8,343 nucleotides of DNA from Oxalobacteraceae bacterium UBA5157 (GCA_002415335.1 DHXL01000416.1:35479-43821), one strand, 5' to 3'; positions 1 through 7,465 are shown, counted from the first letter of the stretch. Program-made: numbers and translations. The notes: a model not told the origin generated them from the letters alone.

Positions 1-1564
1 GCAATGCAAACGGGGCCAGCCACAAGTGATCCAGTTTGCTCGGCTTGGTCAGGCTGGTCATGTGGATGAATATTTCATTGACCTCGGCGGTTAACGCCGA
101 GTGCGCAGTCAGCAATCCGAAGTCGGTGTAAAGCTTGGTCGTGGTCGGATGATAATTGCCGGTGCCGAGGTGCGCGTACGAACGCAGACGCGTCCCTTCG
201 CGGCGGATCACCAGCGCCAGCTTGGCGTGGGTCTTCAGGCCGACGATGCCGTACACGACTTGCGCGCCGGCGCGCTCGAGCCGGTCCGCCCAGTTGATAT
301 TCGCTTCTTCGTCGAAGCGCGCCATCAATTCCACGATGACGGTGACTTCCTTGCCGTGCTGGGCTGCTTCAATCAGGGATTCCATCAGGTCGGAATTCAT
401 GCCGGTGCGATAGATCGTTTGCTTTATTGCAACCGTGCTGGGATCGCGCGCGGCAGCACGAATAAATTCGACGACCGGTTGAAACGATTGAAAAGGGTGG
501 TGCAATAGGACGTCGTGCCTGCTGATGACGGCAAATATGTCTGCGTCGATCAGTTTTGCCTGCAAGCCGGGCGTAAACGGCGGGAAGCGCAGTTCGGGCG
601 TCGCGACACGGTCGATTAATTCGGACAGCCGCACCATGTTGACCGGACCATTGACCGCATAGAGGCGGTTTTTGCTGATCGAGAACTGATCCAGCAGGAA
701 ATCGGCAAGGTGATGCGGACAATTTCGCGCGACTTCCAGCCTCACGGCGACGCCGAAATTGCGGCTTTGCAGCTCGCTTTGCAATGCTTGGCGCAGATTC
801 TTGACCTCTTCTTCATCCACCCACAGGTCGCTATTGCGCGTGACCCGGAATTGCGAATAAGCGACCACCTCGCGCCCGGTAAACATGTCGGTGATGTGGG
901 CATGGATAATCGACGACAACAGGCAGAAAGCCACGCCGTTTCCGGAAAGCTCATGAGGTAGCTGGATCACGCGCGGCAAGACCCGCGGTGCCTTGACGAT
1001 CGCGATCGCGGTGCCGCGCCCGAACGCGTCCCTGCCCGACAATTCGACAATGAAATTCAGGCTCTTGTTGACCACTTGCGGAAACGGGTGAGCCGGGTCG
1101 AGTCCGATCGGTGTCAGCAACGGGCGCACCTCCCGGTTAAAGTAGGCCTTCACCCAAGCGCGCTGCGCGTCGTTGCGATCAGTGTGGCGCAGCAAGTGGA
1201 TGCCGGCCGCCGGTAACTGCGGCAGGATGTCGTCATTCAGGATCGAGTATTGCCGGGCGACGATTTGGTGGCATTCGGTACTGGTGCGATCGAGCGCCGC
1301 GATCAGCGCCGGCGACTCGACCAATTCCCCGTCAACCCGGCTTTGCGCCAGCAGGCTGGCGATCCGGACTTCAAAGAACTCGTCGAGATTGTTGCTGACG
1401 ATGCATAGATAGCGCAGTCGCTCCAGCAGCGGTATGTTGGCATCCTCAGCTTGCGCCAATACGCGGCGATTGAACGCGAGTTGCGACAGCTCGCGGTCGA
1501 GGTAGATGCTGGAGGCGGAGGTCTCGAGTACCGCCGCATTGCTAAGCGTCAAATTTTTTGTCAT
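1..1564 (-). CDS. ppk1: Polyphosphate kinase 1 (partial, C-terminus outside window)
   Basis: Makes inorganic polyphosphate by reversibly transferring the ATP gamma-phosphate onto a growing chain through a phosphohistidine intermediate. I translated the minus strand from the ATG at 1564-1562 and found 521 codons open to the window edge without a stop; PPK1 proteins are usually about 690 residues, so roughly the last quarter is missing. The N-terminal domain carries SNNLDEFF (57-64). YRTG gives Arg386, ARFDEEANINWA gives Arg416, and LKTHAKLAL gives His446. These match E. coli Arg375, Arg405 (Mg binding) and the autophosphorylated His435 at a constant offset of +11. The second catalytic histidine (E. 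coli His592) lies outside the window. An in-frame TAA lies just upstream of the chosen ATG, and the Shine-Dalgarno is weak (AAGAA directly before the start). The gene is divergent from the pst operon and has its own Pho box. Confidence 0.97.
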   Translation of the reverse strand, partial: MTKNLTLSNAAVLETSASSIYLDRELSQLAFNRRVLAQAEDANIPLLERLRYLCIVSNNLDEFFEVRIASLLAQSRVDGELVESPALIAALDRTSTECHQIVARQYSILNDDILPQLPAAGIHLLRHTDRNDAQRAWVKAYFNREVRPLLTPIGLDPAHPFPQVVNKSLNFIVELSGRDAFGRGTAIAIVKAPRVLPRVIQLPHELSGNGVAFCLLSSIIHAHITDMFTGREVVAYSQFRVTRNSDLWVDEEEVKNLRQALQSELQSRNFGVAVRLEVARNCPHHLADFLLDQFSISKNRLYAVNGPVNMVRLSELIDRVATPELRFPPFTPGLQAKLIDADIFAVISRHDVLLHHPFQSFQPVVEFIRAAARDPSTVAIKQTIYRTGMNSDLMESLIEAAQHGKEVTVIVELMARFDEEANINWADRLERAGAQVVYGIVGLKTHAKLALVIRREGTRLRSYAHLGTGNYHPTTTKLYTDFGLLTAHSALTAEVNEIFIHMTSLTKPSKLDHLWLAPFAL

Positions 1565-1599
1565 TTCTTGCAGCTGGTTTATATAACTATTTTACGCCC

Positions 1600-1633
1600 A
1601 GTGTATTAATTCAATGTGACAACTCCATGACAG
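1600..1633 (-). promoter_or_regulatory. Pho box and -10 of the ppk1 promoter
   Basis: Read on the minus strand, 1633-1616 is CTGTCATGGAGTTGTCAC: two 7-bp PhoB units (CTGTCAT and TTGTCAC) with a 4-bp spacer. It differs from the E. coli phoA box only at two spacer bases. Exactly 10 nt further on is TACACT (1605-1600), a 4/6 match to the -10 consensus. PhoB-activated promoters have the box in place of a -35 and a -10 about 10 nt downstream, as here. The start site would fall near 1593, giving a leader of about 30 nt before the ppk1 ATG. This predicts that ppk1 is induced by phosphate starvation. Confidence 0.85.
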
Positions 1634-1657
1634 AAGACACATTATTCACGGGCTTTG

Positions 1658-1667
1658 TGACCGGTCA
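1658..1667. repeat. Perfect 10-bp palindrome between the two Pho boxes
   Basis: TGACCGGTCA is its own reverse complement and lies in the 40-bp gap between the divergent Pho boxes. Each arm contains a GTCA core. CGGTCAT at 1662-1668 matches the PhoB unit CTGTCAT at 6 of 7 positions, but starts 12 bp (not 11) upstream of the next plus-strand unit. It could be an extra PhoB half-site, an operator for another dimeric regulator, or chance. Confidence 0.4.
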
Positions 1668-1673
1668 TCAAAG

Positions 1674-1707
1674 AAGTCATAAAGCTGTCACAATTCTCCG
1701 TTACAGT
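1674..1707 (+). promoter_or_regulatory. Pho box and -10 of the pst-pho operon promoter
   Basis: Positions 1674-1691 read AAGTCATAAAGCTGTCAC: units AAGTCAT and CTGTCAC separated by AAAG. This matches 16 of 18 positions of a CTGTCAT-AAAG-CTGTCAC consensus. Ten nucleotides later is TACAGT (1702-1707), a 4/6 -10 match. The spacing is identical to E. coli phoA and to the divergent ppk1 promoter here. The predicted start site is near 1714, about 30 nt before the leader ORF. This should be the PhoB-activated promoter for the whole pstCAB-phoU-phoBR operon. Confidence 0.88.
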
Positions 1708-1743
1708 CTGCACTGCCTTTTTCAGTCCACTTGAGGAATAGCC

Positions 1744-1851
1744 ATGCGGGTGAACAAACTTCTGAGATCCTTGGCTAATACAGTCGGTATTGTGGTCGCA
1801 TTCCTCGCGCGGCGTTCGGTGCCGGTTCGCAGTCTTGACGTCAACATATGA
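1744..1851 (+). CDS. 35-residue signal-peptide-like leader ORF, possible pstS remnant
   Basis: This small ORF occupies the position normally held by pstS. GAGGA at 1733-1737, six nt before the ATG, is one of the clearest Shine-Dalgarno sites in the window, and the ORF begins about 30 nt after the predicted Pho-regulated start site. The product opens MRVNKLLRS (basic), has a hydrophobic stretch around residues 14-22 (VGIVVAFLA), then turns basic and polar (ARRSVPVRSLDVNI). That resembles a secretion signal without a mature protein. Its TGA (1849-1851) overlaps the pstC ATG as ATGA. Since pstC has no good Shine-Dalgarno of its own, ribosomes terminating here may feed pstC. It may be what remains after deletion of pstS, or a functional leader. 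No family is recognised. Translation is likely; its meaning is uncertain. Confidence 0.55.
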   Translation: MRVNKLLRSLANTVGIVVAFLARRSVPVRSLDVNI

Positions 1852-2876
1852 GCGCAAATCCACGATCAATCGCGATGCCTGCCATGGATCAAGATCACAA
1901 GACTCCCGAGGCAGGCTGGACGAGCCAGACGATGCTCGCCACCATGCGCAACCAGCGCGTGCAAGACTTCCTGTTCCACAAGATTACGCTCGCGTTCGCG
2001 CTGAGTGTGTTTGTGGTCCTGGCGGGCATCATCATTGCGCTCATGATTGGCGCGTGGCCCGCATTTCACGAATTCGGCCCGGCTTTCATTACCACGGTCG
2101 AATGGGATCCGGTCAACGACAAATACGGCGCGCTGATCGCCATCGTCGGCACCTTGTCGACTTCGCTGATCGCGCTGCTGATTGCTTTCCCGGTGAGCTT
2201 CGGGATCGCCCTGTTTCTCACTGAAATCTGCCCAGTCTGGCTGCGCCGTCCGATGGGCACGGCGGTGGAACTGCTGGCCGGCGTTCCCAGCATTATTTAC
2301 GGCATGTGGGGCTTGTTCATTTTTGCCCCATTCTTTGCCGACACGATTCAGCCTGCGCTGGCCCATACAGTCGGGCAATTGCCCGTCATTGGACAATTGT
2401 TCAAGGGGCCGATGATGGGAATCGGAATCCTGACCGCCGGGATTATCCTTGCAATCATGATTATTCCGTTCATTGCATCCGTCATGCGCGATGTCTTTGA
2501 AGTCGTTCCGGCGGTTCTGAAAGAGTCTGCCTACGCGCTCGGCTGTACCAAATGGGAAGTCGTGCGCAAAGTGGTTCTGCCCTACACGAAAATCGGCGTG
2601 GTCGGCGGCGTCATGTTGGGTCTCGGGCGTGCACTGGGCGAAACCATGGCGATCACCTTTGTCATCGGCAATGCCAATCATTTATCCTGGTCGCTGTTCG
2701 CGGCCGGCAACAGCATCGCGTCGACCCTGGCTAACGAATTCGCGGAGGCCGACACGCCGCTCCACGTATCTTCATTGTTTGCGCTTGGACTGATCCTGTT
2801 CGTGATCACCTTCATCGTCTTGTCGGCCGCGAAACTGATGCTGGTGGGACTGAAAAGAAAAGAGGGCTCGAAGTGA
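1848..2876 (+). CDS. pstC: Phosphate ABC transporter permease PstC
   Basis: One of the two inner-membrane subunits forming the channel of the high-affinity phosphate importer PstSCAB. The 342-residue product has a soluble N-terminus of about 45 residues and roughly six hydrophobic segments (about 46-68, 94-124, 140-165, 188-212, 248-275 and 308-335). The cytoplasmic EAA loop that docks on PstB is LKESAYALGCTKWEVVRK (224-241). GLGRALGETMA (258-268) carries Arg261 and Glu265, which correspond by motif to the functionally important E. coli PstC Arg237 and Glu241. The start at 1848 overlaps the leader-ORF stop; in-frame ATGs at 1875 and 1884 are possible but also lack a good Shine-Dalgarno. The usual upstream partner pstS is missing. 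Length and motifs indicate an intact gene. Confidence 0.96.
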   Translation: MSANPRSIAMPAMDQDHKTPEAGWTSQTMLATMRNQRVQDFLFHKITLAFALSVFVVLAGIIIALMIGAWPAFHEFGPAFITTVEWDPVNDKYGALIAIVGTLSTSLIALLIAFPVSFGIALFLTEICPVWLRRPMGTAVELLAGVPSIIYGMWGLFIFAPFFADTIQPALAHTVGQLPVIGQLFKGPMMGIGILTAGIILAIMIIPFIASVMRDVFEVVPAVLKESAYALGCTKWEVVRKVVLPYTKIGVVGGVMLGLGRALGETMAITFVIGNANHLSWSLFAAGNSIASTLANEFAEADTPLHVSSLFALGLILFVITFIVLSAAKLMLVGLKRKEGSK

Positions 2877-3736
2877 AGAATGCCGCGCAGGTGAACCCGA
2901 TTTATCGCAAGCGTCTTTGGGTGCACCGGATAGGCATCACGCTATCATTTCTGGCGATGGCGATCGGTATCTTCTTCTTGATGTGGATACTGTTGACGCT
3001 GCTGGTCAAGGGTGCCGGTGCGCTGAGCATCGCGATGTTCACGCAGACCACGCCGGCACCAGGCGATGATGGCGGCGGCTTGATGAATGCGATTGTCGGT
3101 AGCCTGTTAATGGTGGGGACCGCCACCGCGATCAGCACGCCAATCGGCATCCTGGCCGGCATTTATCTGGCCGAATACGGAGAAGAAAGCTGGTTCGCGC
3201 AGACCACGCGTTTCGTGACCGACATCATGCTGTCGGCGCCATCGATCGTGATCGGCTTGTTCGTGTATGCGTTATACGTCGCCAACGTCAAGCATTTCTC
3301 GGGCTGGGCCGGCAGTTTCGCAATTTCCTTGATCGCGATTCCAGTGGTCGTGCGCACAACCGATAATATGCTCAATCTGGTACCGACCAGTTTGCGCGAA
3401 GCGGCCTTCGCGCTCGGCGCGCCGCGCTGGAAGGTCGCCACCATGGTGCGCCTGCGCGCGGTGAAAGCCGGTGTCATGACCGGCGTCCTGTTGGCGCTGG
3501 CGCGCATTTCCGGCGAAACCGCGCCGCTGTTGTTCACCGCGCTGAATAATCAATTTTTCAGCGCAAACATGAATGCGCCGATGGCGAATCTGCCGGTGGT
3601 GATTTACCAGTTCGCGATGAGTCCCTACGATAACTGGCGCGCGCTGGCCTGGGGCGGCGCGCTGATCGTCACCTTTAGCGTGCTTGGATTGAACATCCTG
3701 TCGCGCACGCTGTTCCATCAGAAAACCCAGAATTGA
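2873..3736 (+). CDS. pstA: Phosphate ABC transporter permease PstA
   Basis: Second channel subunit of the phosphate importer, pairing with PstC in the inner membrane. The product has 287 residues, with hydrophobic segments near 20-46, 72-100, 115-138, 148-162, 198-222 and 258-280. The EAA loop is SLREAAFALGAPRWKVAT (173-190), and ARISGETAPLLFTAL (210-224) is the conserved PstA segment containing Arg211 and Glu215. The start is GTG at 2873, whose last two bases form the pstC stop (GTGA overlap); AGAGGG at 2861-2866, six nt upstream, supports it. This overlap suggests coupled, stoichiometric synthesis with PstC. No truncation or frameshift is seen. Confidence 0.96.
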   Translation: MKNAAQVNPIYRKRLWVHRIGITLSFLAMAIGIFFLMWILLTLLVKGAGALSIAMFTQTTPAPGDDGGGLMNAIVGSLLMVGTATAISTPIGILAGIYLAEYGEESWFAQTTRFVTDIMLSAPSIVIGLFVYALYVANVKHFSGWAGSFAISLIAIPVVVRTTDNMLNLVPTSLREAAFALGAPRWKVATMVRLRAVKAGVMTGVLLALARISGETAPLLFTALNNQFFSANMNAPMANLPVVIYQFAMSPYDNWRALAWGGALIVTFSVLGLNILSRTLFHQKTQN

Positions 3737-3754
3737 TCCTTCCATGCGAGCGTT

Positions 3755-4594
3755 ATGAATACTCAGATGTCAATCACCGTCCCGCCAAGGGACTCCGGCA
3801 TACTGCCCGGGGATACGCGTGCCGAGTCCGCTGGCACGAAGAAGGCGACCATCGAAATATCCGGTTTGAATTTCTTCTACGGCCAGTTTCAGGGCTTGAA
3901 GAATATCAACCTGAATATCCACGAACGGAAAGTGACCGCCTTCATCGGCCCATCCGGTTGCGGTAAATCGACCTTGCTGCGCACCTTGAACCGGATGTAC
4001 GATCTATATCCGGGTCAACGTGCAGAAGGCAGGATCATGTACCACGGACGCAATATCCTGGAACCGGGACAGGATCTGAATATGTTGCGCGCCAAGGTTG
4101 GCATGGTGTTCCAGAAGCCAACTCCGTTTCCCATGTCGGTCTACGACAACATCGCCTTCGGTGTGCGCCTGTACGAGAATCTGCCCAAGGGTGAAATGGA
4201 CGAGCGCGTCGAATGGGCGCTCAACAAAGCAGCACTATGGGGCGAGGTCAAGGACAAGCTACAGAAGAGCGGCCTCAGTCTGTCCGGCGGCCAGCAGCAG
4301 CGGCTTTGCATCGCGCGTGGCGTGGCAGTCAAACCCGATGTGCTGCTGCTCGATGAGCCGACATCGGCGCTTGATCCGATCTCGACCGCGAAAATCGAAG
4401 AGCTGATCAGTGAACTGAAAGAAGACTACACGATCACGATCGTGACGCACAATATGCAGCAGGCCGCGCGCTGCTCCGATTACACCGCTTACATGTATCT
4501 GGGCGAGTTGGTCGAATTCGGCGAAACCGACCAGATATTCATGAATCCGGGGAAAGCCGCAACGCAGGATTACATTACAGGACGATTTGGTTGA
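3755..4594 (+). CDS. pstB: Phosphate ABC transporter ATP-binding protein PstB
   Basis: ATPase that drives phosphate import through PstC/PstA. The 279-residue product has every ABC motif: Walker A GPSGCGKST (65-73), Q-loop Gln120 in VFQKPTPFP, signature LSGGQQQRLCIAR (176-188), Walker B with LLLDEPTSALDP (197-208), and the switch His232 in VTHNMQQAARCSD. The QKPTPFPMS and ITGRFG segments are typical of PstB rather than other ABC ATPases. About 30 residues precede the ABC fold, roughly 20 more than in E. coli PstB, so the ATG at 3767 (residue 5) or a later start is possible; no strong Shine-Dalgarno decides it. The gap after pstA is 18 nt. Confidence 0.97.
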   Translation: MNTQMSITVPPRDSGILPGDTRAESAGTKKATIEISGLNFFYGQFQGLKNINLNIHERKVTAFIGPSGCGKSTLLRTLNRMYDLYPGQRAEGRIMYHGRNILEPGQDLNMLRAKVGMVFQKPTPFPMSVYDNIAFGVRLYENLPKGEMDERVEWALNKAALWGEVKDKLQKSGLSLSGGQQQRLCIARGVAVKPDVLLLDEPTSALDPISTAKIEELISELKEDYTITIVTHNMQQAARCSDYTAYMYLGELVEFGETDQIFMNPGKAATQDYITGRFG

Positions 4595-4652
4595 TTGCGT
4601 GACAGAGTGGGCGAGGCGCGGCCTGCGACGAATTACTCCATCTCGAACATTA

Positions 4653-4658
4653 TAGAAT
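4653..4658 (+). promoter_or_regulatory. Possible weak internal promoter before phoU
   Basis: The 94-nt pstB-phoU gap is the longest inside the operon. Its second half is AT-rich and contains TAGAAT, a 5/6 match to the -10 consensus, about 30 nt before the phoU start. No convincing -35 lies at 16-18 nt spacing and no second Pho box is present. The first half contains only a short AGGC/GCCT inverted repeat with no T-run, so I do not call a terminator. A basal phoU-phoBR promoter here would be logical but is weakly supported. Confidence 0.25.
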
Positions 4659-4688
4659 TAAGTTATCCCTGATAAAGCAAGGAAATCC

Positions 4689-5393
4689 ATGCCAGCCGAG
4701 CACTCTTCAAAACAATATGATGCGGACCTTGAGGGCATACGTTCCAAGGTATTGCTGATGGGCGGTCTGGTGGAAAGCCAGTTCCGTGACGCGATCGCGT
4801 GTTTTCGCACCGGCAACACGCAGCAAGCGGCGCAAGTCATCAAGGCGGATGAAAACGTCAATCGCATGGAAGTCGCACTGGATGATACGTGCAGCCATTT
4901 GATCGTGCGGCGACAACCCGCGGCCAATGACCTGCGTACCGTGATGGCGACCGTCAAGGTGATTACCGACCTCGAACGCATCGGTGACGAGGCGACCAAG
5001 ATCGCGCGCGCCGCGACGACTATCCAGGAGCGCGGCGTAAGTACCGTCAACCACTATGAAACGGTGCGCGTGATTGCCGCGAGCGCGAGCGAGATGCTGC
5101 ACGACGCGCTGGATTCGTTTGCGCGGCTCGATCAAAGGCAGGCGACCCAATTGATTGCACAGGACCAGGTCATCGATCACGAATTTCGCTCGATCATGCG
5201 GACCCTGATTACCTTCATGATGGAAGATCCGCGCACCATCTCCGCTGCGCTGGACACGCTGTGGGTGGCCAAGGCGATAGAGCGGATCGGCGATCATGCC
5301 AAGAATATTGCCGAGTATGTCATTTATGTGGTCGAGGGCAAGGATATTCGCCACACCGACTATGCAACCGCGCAACACGACAAATCCGCTTAA
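4689..5393 (+). CDS. phoU: Phosphate signalling regulator PhoU
   Basis: Cytoplasmic helical-bundle protein that relays the state of the Pst transporter to PhoR and keeps the Pho regulon off when phosphate is plentiful. The 234-residue product has the usual two-repeat architecture. The metal-binding signature appears as LERIGDEATKIA (95-106) in repeat 1 and AIERIGDHAKNIAEY (196-210) in repeat 2. Length is typical for the family. AAGGAA at 4679-4684, four nt before the ATG, supports the start. It lies 94 nt after pstB and 5 nt before phoB, placing it physically between transporter and two-component system, as its role would suggest. Confidence 0.96.
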   Translation: MPAEHSSKQYDADLEGIRSKVLLMGGLVESQFRDAIACFRTGNTQQAAQVIKADENVNRMEVALDDTCSHLIVRRQPAANDLRTVMATVKVITDLERIGDEATKIARAATTIQERGVSTVNHYETVRVIAASASEMLHDALDSFARLDQRQATQLIAQDQVIDHEFRSIMRTLITFMMEDPRTISAALDTLWVAKAIERIGDHAKNIAEYVIYVVEGKDIRHTDYATAQHDKSA

Positions 5394-5398
5394 GAAAT

Positions 5399-6088
5399 AT
5401 GGCTGCCGACAAGACCACCATATTGATTGTCGAGGATGAGCCTGCCATCGTCGAATTGGTGAGCTTCACACTGAAAGAAGCAGGCTGGCATTCCACCGCC
5501 GTCCATAACGCGACCGACGCTTGGAACTTCATGCAAACGCGGATGCCGCACTTGATCCTGCTCGACTGGATGTTGCCGGACCAGAGCGGATTGCGGCTGT
5601 TGTCGCGGATCAGGGCCGATCGCCAATTCAATGAGCTGCCGATTATCATGCTCACTGCCAAAAGTATGGAAGAAGACAAGATTGCCGGCCTTGACCACGG
5701 TGCAGACGATTACATCACGAAACCTTTTTCGCCGCGCGAGCTGACCGCGCGCATCAACGCTTTGCTGCGCCGCAAGACACCGGAGCATGCGCAAACCCTC
5801 ATGGCGGCCGGCGTGGTCAAGCTGGATCCGATCAGTTGCACGGTCAGCCTGCATGACCAGAAAATCGACATCGGCCATGCCGAATTCAAGCTGCTGAAAT
5901 TCTTCCTGGCACACCCTGACCGCGTGTTCTCACGCGGCCAATTGCTGGACAAGGTATGGGGTGACCATGTGATGATCGAGGAGCGGACCGTCGACGTGCA
6001 TGTGCTACGCTTGCGCAAAGCGCTCAAAGAGGCCGAATACCTGATCAAGACCGTACGCAGCGTCGGCTACATGCTGTCCGAAAAATGA
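5399..6088 (+). CDS. phoB: Phosphate regulon response regulator PhoB
   Basis: DNA-binding response regulator that, when phosphorylated by PhoR, binds Pho boxes and recruits RNA polymerase. The 229-residue product has a receiver domain (about 6-123) with the acidic pair Glu12/Asp13, phosphoacceptor Asp56 in LLDWMLPD, Thr86 and Lys108 in TKPFSPREL. It also has an OmpR-type winged-helix domain (about 138-227) with the recognition-helix region ERTVDVHVLRLRKAL and the ending KTVRSVGYML. DWMLP and the 229-residue length are typical of PhoB. The ATG at 5399 lies 5 nt after the phoU stop; the reading frame extends further upstream but only into phoU, so this start is preferred. Its likely targets include the two Pho boxes at 1616-1691, giving autoactivation. 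Confidence 0.96.
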   Translation: MAADKTTILIVEDEPAIVELVSFTLKEAGWHSTAVHNATDAWNFMQTRMPHLILLDWMLPDQSGLRLLSRIRADRQFNELPIIMLTAKSMEEDKIAGLDHGADDYITKPFSPRELTARINALLRRKTPEHAQTLMAAGVVKLDPISCTVSLHDQKIDIGHAEFKLLKFFLAHPDRVFSRGQLLDKVWGDHVMIEERTVDVHVLRLRKALKEAEYLIKTVRSVGYMLSEK

Positions 6089-6101
6089 TGCCGTCCAATC
6101 C

Positions 6102-7436
6102 ATGAACCGTCAATTGTTGTTTTGGGTGCCGGCCACCTTGCGGCTGTCCTTGGTCTTGCTGGTTTCCGGATTGTTCTGGCTTGTTCTGGGACCAGTTATT
6201 GGCTTGCTGATCGGCCTGGCGGTGATGATTTCCATGGTGGTGGTGCAACTTCATTATCTCTACCAACTGGCCGACTGGCTAGACCATCCGGACAGCGCGA
6301 AACTGCCGGACGGCTGGGGCGCATGGACCGACATCTTTTCGCGACTCTATCGTTTGCGGCGCGATGACGAAAAGAACCGCACCGAATTGACCGAATGGCT
6401 GGCACGGTTCCGCCAGGCGATGAACTTGCTGCCGGACGGCGTCGTTATCATGGACGACGTGTTGTTTCTGGAATGGTGCAATCCCGCCGCAGAAAGGCAT
6501 CTTGGTCTGCAGAATGATCGCGATACGGGAATGCGAGTGACCAACCTGATCCGTAACCCTGACTTCATCGATTACATCATTCTCGGCCGATATGAACAGC
6601 CGCTGACGCTTTCATTCAGGGAGCGCAAATTGATCATGCAAATCATCCCGTTCGAAAACCGGCGGCAGATCCTGGTCACGCACGATGCGACTGAATCGGA
6701 GCGCATCGAGATGATGCGGCGTGACTTCATCGCGAATGCTTCTCACGAACTGCGCACGCCGTTGACGGTCATCAACGGATTTCTCGAAATTGCGCATACG
6801 CAGCCGCAGCTCGATTCGCATACCAGAATGGCGCATTTGAAGCTGATGACGGAACAGGGCCGGCGCATGCAAAACCTGGTCGAGGACATGCTGACGCTGA
6901 CTCGGCTGGAATCGATCGATTATCCGTTGCGTCCCGAGCACGTCGACATTGCGAGTCTGCTCGACCAGATCCTGCGCGAGGCGCGCGCGCTGTCGGCGGG
7001 AAAGCATACGATTTCTCTACAAGTCGATGGACCGGACATCGACGGCAGTTTCGATGAATTGAGAAGCGCGTTCGGCAATCTCGTTTCAAACGCGGTGCGC
7101 TACACGCCCGAACACGGCAGCATCAAGCTGAGTTGGGAACGAACCAACGCCGGCTCGCAATTTGCCGTGCAGGATACCGGCATCGGCATCCGGGCCGATC
7201 ATATTTCCCGTCTGACCGAACGTTTCTACCGGGTCGACAAGAGCCGCTCGCGCGAAACTCAGGGTACCGGGCTGGGACTCGCGATCGTCAAGCACGTACT
7301 GCTGCGACATGGCGCGTCGCTCGCGATCTCGTCGCAACCGGGACAGGGCAGCACGTTCACCGTCAGGTTTCCATCGGTAGCCTCCCAGAAGACCGGATCG
7401 AGCGGGAAATCGCTAGCGTCGATCGAAGCGCACTAG
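6102..7436 (+). CDS. phoR: Phosphate regulon sensor histidine kinase PhoR
   Basis: Membrane histidine kinase that phosphorylates PhoB when phosphate is scarce. The 444-residue product has two adjacent N-terminal hydrophobic segments (about 10-29 and 31-51) with almost no periplasmic loop, as in known PhoR, which senses through Pst/PhoU rather than phosphate directly. A PAS-like region follows (about 98-195, with LPDGVVIMDD). The dimerisation domain has His215 in SHELRTP. The ATPase domain has N-box GNLVSNAVRYTPE (325-337), G1 DTGIGI (358-363), ERFYRVDKSRSR and G2 GTGLGL (388-393). The start lies 13 nt after phoB with no clear Shine-Dalgarno, so translation is probably coupled. It is the last gene of the operon. 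Confidence 0.96.
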   Translation: MNRQLLFWVPATLRLSLVLLVSGLFWLVLGPVIGLLIGLAVMISMVVVQLHYLYQLADWLDHPDSAKLPDGWGAWTDIFSRLYRLRRDDEKNRTELTEWLARFRQAMNLLPDGVVIMDDVLFLEWCNPAAERHLGLQNDRDTGMRVTNLIRNPDFIDYIILGRYEQPLTLSFRERKLIMQIIPFENRRQILVTHDATESERIEMMRRDFIANASHELRTPLTVINGFLEIAHTQPQLDSHTRMAHLKLMTEQGRRMQNLVEDMLTLTRLESIDYPLRPEHVDIASLLDQILREARALSAGKHTISLQVDGPDIDGSFDELRSAFGNLVSNAVRYTPEHGSIKLSWERTNAGSQFAVQDTGIGIRADHISRLTERFYRVDKSRSRETQGTGLGLAIVKHVLLRHGASLAISSQPGQGSTFTVRFPSVASQKTGSSGKSLASIEAH

Positions 7437-7465
7437 GGGGGCGTGCTACTCTGTCGCAACAGACT

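Noticed and set aside
101..508. 135-codon plus-strand open frame inside ppk1
   Set aside because: The opposite strand encodes the catalytic core of PPK1 with conserved Arg386, Arg416 and His446, so this frame is incidental.
1866..2681. 271-codon open frame on the minus strand across pstC
   Set aside because: It lies entirely antisense to a well-supported PstC and its product is a polar His/Asp/Arg/Gln-rich string with no recognisable domain, as expected from the complement of a GC-rich membrane gene.
4599..4606. TGACAG-like Pho half-site after pstB
   Set aside because: Only a single unit on one strand, with no second unit at 11-bp spacing, so it is not a Pho box.
4707..5378. 223-codon minus-strand open frame across phoU
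   Set aside because: Antisense to an intact PhoU with both metal-binding motifs; no domain, no plausible ribosome site.
5390..5914. 174-codon minus-strand open frame across phoB
   Set aside because: Shadow of the PhoB coding frame; composition is that of a complement and it matches no family I know.
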